Part shown: positions 11,957 through 26,200 of the stretch, in pieces
Position numbering within the stretch: position 1 is the stretch's first letter
Layout of the letters: the number at the start of each line of letters is the position of its first letter
Source of the DNA: Dictyophora rubrovolvata
Taxonomy: Eukaryota; Basidiomycota; Agaricomycetes; Phallales; Phallaceae
Assembly: GCA_029959195.1 (NCBI GenBank)
Contig: CP114117.1
Location: forward strand, 1,550,001 to 1,614,000
Direction: 5' to 3'
DNA length: 64,000 bases
The notes under the pieces: generated by a model
The model's database searches: none
Seen by the model: the letters and a program-made list of their open reading frames with translations, nothing else
Told to the model about the DNA's origin: nothing
Translations under genes and position numbers: made by a program

Positions 11957-14900
11957 ATGTTCTCCTTTCCCTCTTGGCAGACATTGCCATCCGTGTCCTT
12001 GCCACAGACTATACAGCGGCGGTTTGTTTCTTATCTTCTTCGAAATGTGCTGGGACATTTGGTCAAACCCGGCCAATTTGATCCAAAGCAGATTGATGCC
12101 CAGATCGGAAGCGGCATTGTACAAGTGACCGATGTGGAATTCGACCACGATGTGAGTGTGAAGTTTATTCCGTAAGTATATCCTTGTTCAATAATTAAAA
12201 ATTAGGTGTTGAATGAGAAGCTTCGTCTTGCTCAAATTCCTTTCGTGCTTGAATCAGGCTCACTCGGCAAAGTAACCGCTAATCTTCCATGGCCTAATCT
12301 TCTGACTGCTCCAGTGGCGCTGTCCCTATCTTCATTGGACATCACATTAGTTTATTCTCCTGCGCCTCGTTCTTCTGTCTCCGCTGGTATATCCGTTGAT
12401 GGCATCTCTGAATCCGTCGGCCATATGGCCCAATCTTTCGTCCACGACGAACTCCGTTCCACAGAAACTTCTAAATCTCCTTCGATCTTTGAAAATACCT
12501 CATACAATTTTCCGGGGACTTTTGATCCTGATTACAAAGGAGACACGGACCCAGTCATAGCAAGAGACGACGAAGAACTTGCTACTCAGGGTGTCTCACT
12601 TATTGCCACTCTAATAGAAAAACTACTCTCGAGATTCAAGTTTGACATATCGGATATACGCGTTAATGTTATATTTTCTGAGACGACGACTTTGTCATTC
12701 TATCTGGATCGTATTGCATATAAGACCGAAGACGCCGTAGAACAAACATTGGAGGCGGGTGAAACAGGGAAAGGTGAAGTCAGAACGCTATCCTTCGGAA
12801 AGGTTATTGTGTCAATGAAAGTATCACCTCCGATTACTGAACCCTTGTCTTCGTCATCTGTATCCTCTGATAATGATGATGAGAACATGGCTATGATGTC
12901 ACAAAGTTTAGCAGCGTTGCCGCCTCGGGGTCGCGCTTCGTCGTCTGTGGAAGCCAGCATATATCACAGCCTTCTGTCCACTCTCCCCGAAACAGAAATA
13001 CCCTCATTTTCTTGTCTTCAAAACAGTGAAGAGCAACGAATACTATCATTGGGCCATGGAACTGACTCCATTCTTGCCACAATGATTACACCCTCACTCC
13101 GCATCTCCCCCGACGCTTTACCGTTGGGGTCTCACATAGCACTAGACGTATCGATATCACCTCTTTTATTATCTTTGAACCCTTTTCAAGTGGCAGTAGT
13201 CCTTGATATTATTTCCTTGTTTGATGAAGGTGACCCGCCGACACCCGCCATTACCAAAGCCCCCAGCATGACGGTGGTCGAAGACTGCGACCTAAATATC
13301 CATATCAGTAACGTCACTTGTGTATTGTGGGATCCGTCGGTACTGTCAACAGAGCTACGTATCATCAACAACTTGCACACGCGATCTCCTACTTGTCATG
13401 ATCTCCTAATTCCCCATTTACGTATATCGTTCAATAATCTGAATGTCAAGTTAGGTTTGTCGAGATCCAGATCTCACCACGTTCAATACCATTTTCAAGG
13501 GTGTCTTGAAGACATCTCTGTATTTTCGTTTTCTTATGGCAGAGACAAGAACTTATTAGTTTCCGCCGTTCTCGTTTCCGACTCGAGCTTGGATCCTCAG
13601 TATGATCCCAATATGGGCATCCTCCCCATATTCAACGTTACCAGTTGGGCCAGAGATCCGGATGTTCAAAAAGCTTCGAAAGAGGCTTTTTGGAGGATGC
13701 GTTCATCGCGGCCAAAGTCAGCGAAACACCCTGTTGTTCGAGTACAAACCCAGGTCTTCAAAGAAACAACCATCAAGATTGATGTTCCACTACATATCTT
13801 CGTTGACATCGGAACCATCCAGTTTGTTAACTCATACACAAACCATATTACAGATTTCAAGTCGGTGACAACTCTTAAGCCCAAAACAGAAACCCCGAAA
13901 ACACCTCCTTACACTGCGGAGATGGTCTCATCTGCATATGTTGACCAAGACAATGTAAGTGCGATATCGCTTGTTGATTTCACTACTTAAAGTTTGAGCA
14001 GCAAAGCGGAAGAAATGCTGTGGTCCAATTTTCATTTATTCGAATCGAAACATCTGTAACACCAACCTCGCAACTCCCCGATTCCAGATCTGGCACTCTC
14101 GTCCTGGACTTGCATGATTTTCAGATTTCACGAAGGCGAGAAAAGATCTATTCCAGTTCGAAGCTCCCAGCGAGAGTTTTAGGAATGCTTCAGTTTAAGA
14201 AAGCAATCGGTGCCCTAACATTACCAAATGGTACGCCGTTCAGCACCAACGTTCGCATTGTGTACGATGTACGACTGAAGTATCGCAGATGTCAAAGCGG
14301 AAGCATTCCTTGTTGTGGATTCGTTGGAAGACGTATCTAAGATACCGTCTGCATGTGTTCGTGCTGTTTCACCAGTTGGATCAATGTCTATCGACATAGC
14401 CTTTCCATTCCTGAATATCTCGCTTTCTAAGCCCATTTTGAGGGGTTTATTTTATTGGCTTGATGACTTCTCAAGATGGGCTGTGGTCTCGCTACCCGAG
14501 AAAACACCAAACCTGCCCAACAGTAAATATTCTTCAAGAAGACTGTCAAGTTTAGATAGCAGCACCAGTAATTTCGAAGCCCCCCCTAGCAAACCCGAAT
14601 TGGCTGTCAGGCTATCGATTGTTGAAGGTATGTTTGATTCAACCAACGTATACTCTCCCCGTTTCTTATTTGCGAGGACTTAGGTAAAATAGATCTTCTG
14701 GTTCCTCGATCGACAGAGAATGGCCAATCCCAATCCCTCGCGATAATGCTGATGAATACCGAGATTCTTGCGGAAATCTCGCCCGAAGGCAAGGTATGTA
14801 CTATTGGTTGAATCGCTGAACGAATTCTGTCTGAAAAAAAAAGAATGAAACTGTGATAACCCTCGGAATTGAAGGTATTGATATAACGGACAAACCTAGG

Positions 14901-17900
14901 CAAGAAAATCCTACGCCAATATTACATTCGGCACAACCTTATAATGTATGCGCAGTTCTCTAAGGCTTCCTTCGTTTTGTTTGATTTTTCTCCAGAAGCA
15001 TTCTACACGACCATTAATAAAATTACGATATGTTTCTATTGTTGAGGATATTCCTGGGCATAAATCGTCGAAGATTAAACTGAGTTTTTCTGGCTTTGTT
15101 TTTCATATATACTCGGATAATCTATTTCTACTGGAAGATTTGCAGTCCTACTTCAAGTCTCCTGAAGGAGTTAGTATGTTTCATTACCTGTCTGCGTAGC
15201 TATTCTGAATGTTCTAATCATCAGGTGTTCGATACTGTTGTCCCCAATGAGCGTACTGCAGTATCCTTAGCTATCGTTGATGGTTCCATCGAGGTCACAG
15301 GTCAAAACACTCTTGGATCGGCGATTATTCATATTGGAGAGCTAGATTTTGGGACTGCAATAGTCAACGGATCCCCCGAAACTGATTTAAAGGCTCGGGT
15401 TTTGTCATCGGCAGTTCTTTTCGTTGATAATAAACAAACCCTTCCACCTGTCCTGACGAACATCCTTAATTCCGATGCTCTTGGAATTTCTTATTGGAAG
15501 GTATTTCAGTCCTCACATGTTTGTCAATGTATTTGAAGAATCATTAGAGTCGAGGATATGCGTTATTTACAGAGATTGGTAATGGAGAAGGAAAGGTATT
15601 GCTCATATCTTCCCCTTCTCCCCGAATGGAAGTAGGTAGTTGCTTTAAAACATTCTGTTTCTCTTAACTCCTTTTAGGTCCACGTACACCATGTGAAAAT
15701 CAAACTACATGCTTGCGCAGACACACTTGCCGCTTTTACCGCTTTTATAGGTTCTATGACGAAAAGAGAGGATACGTATGTCTTCGTCTGGTAGTATCAC
15801 GATCGATGCTTATTCTGAGCAGTGAAGTAGTTTCTAAACCTTCTCCTATTCGTATTGATCCAGTGCGAAGCGAGAATCTCTTGGGTAAAGTTTCTATGTC
15901 TCGAGGTCACGACGGCTTCTGACATTTTGACCAGCCTCTCTAGATGAAGAAGCATTCTCCCGACTTCCCAGTTTGGGCCCAACCGCCGATATGATTAATG
16001 ACGACTTACCGAAGAATCCTGATTATCTGGACGTGTCTTATGGAACGGCTGGAGGGCTGAGAGAGATAGACGACAACGACCTGCTTGATTTTGATAATGA
16101 ACCCAAATTAAATGTCGGAGGTGTCATCTCTAACTTCGGAGGAGAGACAGTCCGTATGCTGAATGATAAAAGGATCACGATCATTGACCATTTTTTCGAG
16201 AATATTGTTCCTGAACCCGCGGATGTGGACATGTGAGCGTTCTTCGGTTCTAACACTTACTCGTTAATCGAAACTGCTGCTTATAGGCCTGAGAGATCGA
16301 AGATAAGAATTCGAGCCGAACACTGTGATTTGACATTCTTACTGTACGAAGGATACGACTGGCTATCCACTCGACAGCTGATTGAAGAAGAAATCAAACT
16401 CATGAGACGACGGCTGTTGAAGATCAAGCAACTTCTAGCCGAGGGGCAGAACCCAGATTACAGTATCGAGAACACCAGCACCCTATTATTCAATTCTGTG
16501 TCCATCGGTCTACCAGACGACTCTGACGATATGGAGCCTCCTGCCTTGATCGCCGCAATTGATAGAACACTGCAGGACGACGAGAATGCTAGTGAAAGCT
16601 CCTGGCAGTCTTTCACTTCGCCGCCTAACAATCCCTCGCAATCAACGCGCTCTCATGGTTCAAGGTTACTCCGTTCACGGAACGCTATCATAGAGTTCTG
16701 TTTCAAGGGAATACGAGCTGAAGTTGATGCTTTTGATCCTGCTCATGAGCTTCTTTCCAAAGTTCTCGTCACTGCCAAAGACGTGGAAATTCTCGATCAT
16801 GTCAAAACTTCTACGTGGAAGAAATTCTTATCCCAGCTTCGTGTTGATTTCCAAGGGAATGTCCGCCAAACAGACTCGGATATGGTTCGCGCTGAATTAC
16901 GTCTCATCCGTTCTGTACCCAACCCCGATATTGCTAGCAAAGAAGGACGGTTTAGGGTAAGCTCCAGCTTTAATAGTTTTATTAACGACTTGACCCTTAC
17001 GCTTTGTAGTTGAAAATCCTTCCCATAAAATTGAATGTGGATCAAGACGCTCTCGATTTTATGAAAAGGTTCTTCAGTTTTCAGCCTTCGCCCAACACAG
17101 ATGATGTTGTCGAGCCTAACGCTGGGCTGTATTTCCGTTGAGCCTCTTCTTACCTATGTGTTTCCACCTTTATTAATAAGAGTCTAGAACACGTCGAAGT
17201 TTTTCCAGTCGATCTTAAACTAGACTACAAACCAAAACGTGTCGATTATAGAGCGCTCCGTCAGGGCAAGACCATTGAACTGATGAACTTTTTCCATTTC
17301 GATGGCTCAGAAATTACTTTACGACATATCACTCTATCTGGAGTATGTCACTTACCTTTTTTCATTCTGTCTCTTTCTAACTAGCATTTATCAGATTACC
17401 GGTTGGGGTCGTTTGTTTGAGACCCTCAACGATTTATGGACACCAGATGTCAAGGCAAACCAATTGGCTGATATTATCTCAGGAGTTTCACCTATTCGAT
17501 CCTTTGTTAACGTTGGTTCGGGTGTCGCAGACCTCGTTCTACTTCCAATTGCTCAATACAAAAAAGACAAACGGCTTGTACGCGGCGTTCAAAAGGGTAC
17601 GGCGGCGTTCATGAAGAACACAACTATGGAGGCTGTAAAATTGGGAGCTCGTTTGGCTACAGGCACTCAAGTGATTTTAGAACAAGCGGAAACAGTATTG
17701 GGTGGACAAGGACAATTTCGGCATGCTGTCACAACGGAAGCCCTGCAACTGCCTGACGAAATCACCGATGAAACAGACATGGCGGAACTGGTTAGTAGAT
17801 ATGCAGACCAGCCGCAAAATGTCCAAGAAGGATTTCACTCTGCATACCGAAGTCTCAGTCGAAACTTTCACTCAGCTGCGCAAACGATTCTTGCTGTCCC

Positions 17901-18132
17901 TATGGAAGTATACGAGAGATCTGGCAACGAGGTTTGTTTCCTGATCTGGATGTGCGCTAGTGCTAAAACCTTATAGGGGCCTGTGCATGCCGTCGTTCGA
18001 GCTGTACCAATAGCTGTCTTAAAACCGATGATAGGGGCTAGTGAAGCGGTTAGCAAAGCCCTATTTGGACTAAGGAACACTTTGGATCCGGAAGCAAGGC
18101 ACGATAATGAGGCGAAATACAAGCATCGATAA
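11957..18132 (+). CDS. ATG2: Autophagy-related protein 2, bridge-like lipid transfer protein
   Basis: Rod-shaped protein that moves phospholipids from the ER to the growing phagophore, with Atg18 and Atg9. The N-terminal chorein part starts [10 protein letters not shown] and continues [20 protein letters not shown], with [15 protein letters not shown] typical of Atg2 rather than Vps13. A long divergent middle region follows over many exons. The C-terminal Atg2 domain has [54 protein letters not shown] and [18 protein letters not shown]. It ends NEAKYKHR. The apparent stop after AGLYFR near 17140 is read as an intron that runs to about 17186, giving [16 protein letters not shown]. Start chosen as the first ATG that keeps the family's MFSFPSW opening. 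Confidence 0.93.
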
Positions 18133-18230
18133 TTATGAAAGCAAGCTATCATATGTGCATATGTACTTTTATAATGCCGTTTGATCATAGTTAGACAATC
18201 AATAACCATTCAAACATAAATATGAGTGAA

Positions 18231-19028
18231 CTAATTGACCTCCATTGTCATTCTTGTTCCAGAACCCTGTATTAGTGCTGAGGGGCGTGTAGATGTCGCA
18301 GGAACACCCTCGCGAATCTTCTCCCTTTGCGATGAGAGAGGTTGAATAAGTTTGGCCGACTCTCGGGTTCCCATTTTCTTTGAACGAGATGCTCGCAATT
18401 TCTCTCTACTGGCAGCCATCCTGTGTTCGCCGAAATTAGAACAGACGAAGTAATAGATCGTCTACGTATACATACCGGTGTTTCCAAAACATATGTTCCC
18501 TTCGTTTTTTGATTTCGGCAATTCGTTTCATTGCTTTAACAGTGGTCTTGACCAATTCACGATCGTAACGAACAGGAACGTTACGTCTCTTTTCAAATTC
18601 GAATGTCGAGTCCTTGAGAAAAGGGAATTAAAATATCCATTAATATTATTACCAGGGCATGTGGTTGCTTTGCTTACCACAACCATTTCCTTCCCAGCTG
18701 CTTTCCGGAATGCCTTTGTCCATCTGACCTTTCTCGGATTGCGTTTCATTCTAGGGAGAGCACTCATCGCATTGATTTGAAAAGCTTGTACTGTAGACCT
18801 TACTTGAAATTTTTGTGGCATCTGTGATAGACATAAACAAGGTTATTGATATTACAGGATATTATGCTCACTTAGAACTACAAAATCGAAATACTTTCGC
18901 ATCGTTTCTTACGAAGGCGGAGCCTAAAATGGGACAGTAATTAAGACACTTTGCAACGTTTGTCACGAATTCATACCATGTCCCGGGTACACATTAGTCG
19001 AGCAAAAGTAACATTTTTCAACCCGCAT
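18231..19028 (-). CDS. RLP24: 60S ribosome biogenesis factor RLP24 (L24e-like)
   Basis: Placeholder for ribosomal protein eL24 on pre-60S particles; it is exchanged in the cytoplasm by the Drg1 ATPase. The start is [18 protein letters not shown], with the first zinc-ribbon Cys pair. The next exons give [15 protein letters not shown] and CHKNFK, with the second Cys pair, then [40 protein letters not shown] and a basic tail ([17 protein letters not shown]), ending in a short acidic end. eL24 itself lacks this long basic tail. Four or more introns. It is 97 bp downstream of the deaminase gene on the same strand and 98 bp from the convergent ATG2 stop. Confidence 0.92.
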
Positions 19029-19124
19029 GGTAAAAGGAGGCCCTTTGAGTTATCGTGATGTGTATTAGAAGTGGAGGTATGTATAGAGTTAGGCCGATTT
19101 GGCATATGAGCGTCACGCTTGTGA

Positions 19125-19754
19125 CTACAGAGGCTCTTTTCTCGCAATGGCAAGACACATATCTGCCAGTTCTTCCAGCCATATGATTTCGATACCACAA
19201 TCGGCCAGCTTATTCGCTCCCTCGCATACCACAAAATCTGGCGGCTCCGATATTCCGATGAAACAGCGTCGGACATTGGCCTTGATGAGGGCGTCCGCAC
19301 ATGGAGGCAAACCTGATGTTCTGATTGAACAGGGTTCCTAGTTTTGACCAGATTATTATCAGGGCCGATGGTTAAAAAGGATTCCAAACCATTGTGGTGT
19401 ATATATCCGCATTTTTCAATATTTCTTGAACTTGAGGTGGATCCTTGCCGAAAAGTTGTACGAGGAAGGTCTTTGGAAGTGCATCGAGCTTGGAGAGTGC
19501 GTTAGCTTCTGCATGCGTATTGCCCGATAGTTCGCGAGAATATCCCCCCGATATCTTGACTGGGGGACTATCTAACTTTGGCCAGTGGGTTACAATCACA
19601 CATCCCACTGAGAATGCTCCCGGAACGGCTTTGCATTTACGAGCTTCTTCTATGGCCTCTTTCAAGAACGAGAGATGTATAGATCGTTCTATATTATATG
19701 AGAAAGAGGAAAGTTTTCATCGCGCTCAAAATTACCTGCATCAACAACAGCCAT
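19125..19754 (-). CDS. Stand-alone DRAP deaminase-like zinc deaminase
   Basis: Cytidine/deoxycytidylate deaminase fold. The start MAVVDA joins ERSIHLSFLKEAIEEARKCK after a short intron. The zinc site is SGNTHAEANAL (His and catalytic Glu) and EPCSIRTSGLPPC (two Cys ligands). The rest reads KANVRRCFIGISEPPDFVVCEG and ends AIARKEPL. It is closest to the deaminase half of yeast Rib2, which deaminates the ribityl pyrimidine phosphate in riboflavin synthesis, but no pseudouridine synthase half is present. The riboflavin role is inferred from resemblance; a different nucleoside deaminase is possible. Confidence 0.8.
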
Positions 19755-20259
19755 TAAATGATAGTGGAACGTGAGGTGGCCAAGCTTGGGCAACTCGGGC
19801 TTGAAATTCTAGGAGGCGACTCACGAGATCCCATTTCCTATGACATAATTTTCGTGACATCTAGTCACGTGCGCAGGATTATTTAAGGCTTAGGTAAACT
19901 CTGCCCTCAATTTGAGTCCCAGCTTTGGGCAAGCTAAGTTAAGTCTATCGTCAGTGACTTTGTCTCATGTTGGCCTTACTAGTAGCTGCATGAGCCTTAT
20001 AGTAGAGTCCTATAGATACATGCACCATGAAAAACAGTCTAGTAACTATAGTTTAGTATTAACCACCATTTCGATGTCCAATGGGACACACGGTTACGTA
20101 GTGTGAATGACTATAAACTTGAATGTGTGATGAATAATAATGCACGATCGGACAGCCCTAATCAACAGAAAAATAGCTAATAACGTTCTATATGAAGTGT
20201 TTTCTAGATCATTTTGCTGGGGTTAGCATGTACATGTCGTATGTATTATCCAAGACCAG
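19755..20259. other. Spacer between the deaminase and GLT1 genes
   Basis: About 500 bp holding the upstream region of the deaminase gene and the 3' end of GLT1. I see no convincing gene or repeat. Confidence 0.5.
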
Positions 20260-23200
20260 TTAGGCTTCAGCCTTGATTTCCAGTTGATTAACTCCGTCGA
20301 CTATGTTACTAGGAGGTGCAACGAAGTGCTTAAGAAAAGTTGAGCAGTTGTTTTAAGCAGTATGTAACACAGATATCACTCACTCGTCGTTTAATTCCTC
20401 CCGCAATTGGTAACCGGGTATTTTGGCAAAGCCATGCATCGACTTCGGCAGCTGCCCCTCTTCCCTCGCTAGATTAAAGATCATTATCTATCACCATAAT
20501 AGCTCGACATAGATAATGTAAATTTACTTGATTCCCCAAACAATCAATGATTGACCTCGTCGGCAATCTCCCGCAGCAAATATACCATCAACATTCGTCG
20601 AATATTTCTAGGTTATAGTCAATGTCTGCTCGCACGCTTACCAAACTAAAAGAAAAGGCCTACGTTGCGAGGTGTTTGGATATTGGAGCGTGCATCTTGC
20701 TTGACGCTCAAGGCCTTCAAAAGTTCGTCTCCTGGACCCAAGAAGCCCAGTGCCAAAAGCACTAATTGAGCGGGGAAAAATTTCTCGGAGTCGGGTACTT
20801 CCTCCATTTTCCAGCGGCCTCCGCTGTCTTTGGTCCATTCAACTCTGACTAGAAGACAGTGTAAGTGAAAAAAATAATTCCTCAGAGGTATTTTTTTACC
20901 AGTATTGACACCAGCTAGATTTCCGTCATTATCCACAACAAATTCTTTGGTCGAGATGCAGTATTCTCTAGGATCTAAAGAGTGTCATAGATATTTAATC
21001 CAATCTTAGGAGATTGACCACCCAACCAACATACCGTTTCCAAAGTGAGCGGCGACTTCAGTGTGACCATAGTCGGTACGGAAGATTCTGATGAGACCAT
21101 CAGTAAGCCGCATTGTCCATCGGAACCACGGAACTTACCGCGGCCATTGTGGCCAGGGATTATCATGTCCTCTCGAGACCGGTGGCTGGGGGAGAAGTTC
21201 AAAATTAGTGACCGACTTCGCTCCATGACGCATGGCTGTCCCAATGCAATCATTTCCAGTATCTCCTCCTCCGATTACTATGACATCTTTGCCTTTAGCG
21301 TTAATATAGTTTCCATTTTTAAGCTCGGAATCCAGAAGGGATGCAGTATTCAACTAAAACAAGCACGTTATAACTCCGGTACTGGTAGGGGACGACTAAA
21401 ATATACTAACCTGGAGATATTCCATTGCGAAATGAATTCCCTGTGCATGGCGATTTGTTATTTTCAAATCGCGAGGCCAAGTTGCTCCTGTACAGATTAC
21501 GACAGCATCATGGGCTTTCACAAGAGTTTGAGCATCCACATCACCACCTATATTAGCGTTCGGAACAAAATGCTGATACAGCAACGATCAGAAACAAATA
21601 TTATTTGGTAAGATTTACGTACGATGCCTTCAGCGGACATTAAGTCGAGACGCCTTTGAACGATGGTTTTATCAAGTTTCATGCTATGTCACAAAATCAG
21701 TAATAGCCCCAGAATCGAATTTTCGAGCTTACTTAGGAATGCCGTACATCAATAAACCACCCATTCTATCATTCCGATCGAAAACGGTTACGTGATGTCC
21801 TGCTTTATTCAGTTGATCGGCACATGCTAGACCTGCAGGCCCAGAACCAATGATGGCGATCTTCTTGCCAGTTCGGAAGGAGGGAGGGTTTGGAGCCATC
21901 CAACCCATTTCAAAGCCCTATGAAAGCTCAGATAAGGGGGCCTCGGCTTCAAAAAATGTAATACCTTGTCAATGATGGCACATTCAATGCTTTTGATTCC
22001 GACGGGATGTTCATTGATACCTAATACACATGCACCTTCGCATGGGGCAGGGCATACGCGCCCTGTAAATTCGGGGAAGTTATTTGTCAGTAGCAAGCGG
22101 TTCAAAGCGTCTCGCCACTGGCCCTTGAAAACAAGGTCATTCCACTTAGGAATAATATTAGAGATGGGACATCCGGAATCCGATTGACAAAAGGGCACGC
22201 CACAATCCATACAACGCGCGGTTTGAAATTTCAGTTCAGTTTCTGTCAAACGATGCGATAGTTCTTTCCAATCCTTAACACGTTTTCTCGGGGGACGATA
22301 AGCCTCGCCTAGTCGTTTATACTTCATAAATCCGCGTGTCTTGTCCAATTTGGCTAGACGTTGCTTGCTAGTCGCTTCATCTACCATGGAATCCTCGAGG
22401 TCTAGAACACTTGACTCGTAACTGTTGCGAGATTTCAAACTAGGAGCCAGAGATTCGTGAGCTGGATGTTTTAGATGGAGCACTTCTTCTAAATGCTCAG
22501 AAGCAAGATCAACTTGGCTAGCGGTCCGTGACGGAATGAGATCAATAACACTATTCCGTAATTTTTCTTCTTTTGCTTTAGCGGCTTGTTCGATCAATAC
22601 TCGTTTGTAGTCAAGAGGCATGACACGGACGAATAACGGGAGGACATGGTGGAAATCGTGCAAAACGCGATCGGCAACTTCTGAGCCAGTATAGTGACGA
22701 TGATCCTCAATGAGACCCCGTAAAGCTGCAATCTCACGAGGATCCTCGACCTTGCCTAATTCTACCATGCCCATGTTCACCTTAGATGCAAACGTATGCG
22801 CAGTATCCAAAACGTAAGCAATTCCACCGCTCATCCCTGCAGCGAAATTCCTGCCAGTAGTTCCTAAAACGACAACACGTCCACCCGTCATGTATTCACA
22901 ACCGTGGTCACCGCAGCCTTCGACGACAGCATTAGCACCAGAATTTCGAACTGCGAAACGTTCTGCAGCAACACCGCGGATAAATGCTTCCCCAGAAGTT
23001 GCACCATACAAACAGACATTTCCTATGATAACGTTTTCCTCGGCTTTAAATTTAGAATCTTTTGGTGGGTAAACAATCAAACGACCACCAGATAGACCTT
23101 TGCCAACATAATCGTTCGCATCGCCTTCCAGCTCAATGGTAATACCTGAAGCAAGGAAGGCGCCACACGATTGACCTGCTGAACCTCTCATGCGGATATG

Positions 23201-26200
23201 GATAGTATCTTTTGGCAAACCTTCTTCTCCATATAACTTAGAGACCCTATAAGACAGGCTAGTACCCAAGGCTCTATCTGTATTAACGACGTCACAGTCG
23301 ATATGAACAGGGAGACCTTTGGTTAGTGCCGGTTCAGATTCATCAATAAATTTGTTGTCCAAGCGAATATACAACTTGTGATCTTGAGGTCGAACACGAT
23401 AGGTGGCTGCTCCTGGACGCATTTGCCATGCGGATTTCAAAACAGCCGAGAGATCGAGAAGTCGGGTCTTGGGAGTGCGCAAGGAGTCATCAACTCTCAG
23501 CATGTCCGATCTACCAACCATTTCGTTAATAGTTCGAAAACCTAATTTGGCCATAATTCCACGCAATTCTTCAGCAACATAGTAGAAGAAGTTGATAACC
23601 TGTTCAGGCTGACCAGCGAACTTCGCTCGCAGTTCTGGGTCTTGAGTTGCGATACCAACAGGACAAGTATTTACTGGGATGCTTTAATTAGGAGAAGGCG
23701 CGGCGTAATAATATTAGAATACTTACAATGACACTTGCGCATCATGATGCACCCCATTGCAATTAACGGCGTTGTTGCGAAGCCCCATTCTTCAGCTCCT
23801 AACAGACAGGCAATAGCGACATCACGACCTGTACGTATCTGACCATCAGTCTGAACTATAACTCGGCCTCTCAAATCATTCAAAACGAGGGTTTGATGAG
23901 TTTCAGCGAGACCAAGCTCCCAAGGTAAACCAGCATATTTAATGCCTGTCCACCGGGAAGCGCCAGTTCCGCCGTCATGCCCGGAAATCAATATGTGGTC
24001 GGCCTTGGCTTTGGCAACGCCGCTTGCAACGATACCGACACCAACCTCAGACACTAGCTTCACTGACACTCGAGAACGAGGATTCGAGCATTTGAGATCG
24101 TAGATCAATTGTTTTAGGTCCTCAATAGAGTAGATATCATGGTGCGGAGGTGGAGATATCAGTCCTACTCCAGCAGTTGAATGCCGTGTGCGAGCAATAG
24201 ATGCAGAGACTTTATGACCTGGGAGTTCACCCCCTTCACCAGGCTTGGCACCTTGTGCCATCTTTATTTGCAGTTCATCGGCATCCGCCAAATAGTTGGA
24301 GGTGACTCCAAACCGACCAGAGGCTACCTGTTTAATGGCAGAACGCATTGTGTCTCCGTTTGGAAGAATGTGCGAACGTTCGGCGTCTTCACCACCTTCT
24401 CCAGTGTTAGATTTCCCTCCAAGTCGATTCATTGCGATAGCAAGAGTTGAGTGGGCCTCCATTGAGATAGATCCATATGACATTGCACCCGTGACAAATC
24501 GGCGAACAATTTCATTCCATGGTTCAACTTGTTCAATCGGAATCGGCGTTGCCTTCTCGGTGTTGAAATCTAATAGTCCGCGCAAAGTAACGCTTTTGAT
24601 TTGTTCATATGCATTTCGGGAGTAAGCGTCGTACGCGGACTGGTTCTTCTCTCTAACAGCGTCCTGCAAATGAGCAATGCCAACCGGATCGTTGACATGC
24701 GCTTCTCCACCATCACGCCAGTGGTATTCTCCTAACTCGGGCATACCAGGTGGTATGATAGTTTGCCTGGATGGCCAACCGCGTTCGTGGTATTCAAAGG
24801 CATCCATCGCTAGCAATTCGAAAGTGGCACCTTGCACACGACTGGCAGTTCCAGTGAAACATTTATCTACCACTTCGTTGTGCAGGCCAAGGGCCTCGAA
24901 AATTTGTGCACCCTTGTAGGATTGAAGTGTCGATATGCCCATTTTACTCATAACTTTAAGTATACCGTCGTCGGTGGCTTTGCGATAGTTTCGCATGAGT
25001 GTGGCGACGTCAGTTGAATCCTTGACGCTAGAGCAACAATCAGTTACACCATTCAGCAGCAAAATCAAAGGTGTATATAAACTTACAGGCCTTCCCGGAT
25101 AACTTTATGGATCACCTCCATGACGAGATAAGGGCAAATCCCATCGGCGCCGTAACCGAGCAAAACACAGAGGTGGTGAACCTCACGAGCTTCACCAGTC
25201 TCTATCAAAAGTGCCGTTTTAGCTCGCTTCTTTTGTAGGACCAGAAAATGGTGAACACCGCCGCAAGCGATCAGCGCGGAAAGAGGCACACGATCTGATC
25301 CTATGTTTCGATCGGATAGGATAATGGCTTTGATACCCTCGTCAATTGCTTGTTGGGCTTCAATACGAACCCTATCAAGGGCACGCTTGTAACCTAGTAC
25401 TCCTTCTGCCTTGGGAAACGTGATATCTATCGTTCTCGAAACCCAAGAAGAATATGCTAGCTTGAGATTTTTCAAAGCATTCATTTCCTCCATGGTTAAC
25501 ACGGGTGACGGTAGAACAATACGATGACATTGTTCAGGCTTCATCTCTAGAAGATTTCCCTCCGGTCCAACATAAGCTTCCAGGGACATAACAATGCTTT
25601 CTCGGATAGGATCAATAGGTGGATTGGTGACCTGGGCAAACAATTGGCGGAAATAGTCATAGACAAGACGAGGCTGTGTAGACATGCATGCCAAAGGAGC
25701 GTCATTGCCCATGGAGCCTAAAGCTTCCTTGGCACTCGTGACCATAGGTAGCATCAAAAGGACTAGTTGTTCCACAGTATAGCCAAACGCCAAAAGGACC
25801 GGATCGGTACTGAGAGGAACTTCGTCAATTATGGGATCAATATTTTTCGTTCGCCGGACTCGTTTGACAATATTCGGCAGACGAAGAAGATTGTTTTCCA
25901 GCCAAGAAGCAAAGTTCTGCTTCCGAGCCGTCGTCAACTTGAGTTCCTTGTCGTCAACAATGCGGCCCTCGACTGTGTCAACAAGTAGCATTCTACCAGG
26001 TTTTAGTCGGCCCTTTTGAACAACTGTGTCCGGCTCAATATAGATTACACCTACTTCTGACGCGCAAACCATGATATCCTCGTTTGTTACGATGTACCGA
26101 CATGGTCGCAAACCATTACGGTCCAAATTAGCACCGCAGTAGCGTCCATCGCTGAAAGCAAACAATGCAGGACCATCCCACGGTTCTTGCAAACACGCCG

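Noticed and set aside
17130-17190. Premature stop breaking ATG2
   Set aside because: The stop falls in a short GT-AG intron; splicing restores [11 protein letters not shown] in frame, so the gene looks intact.
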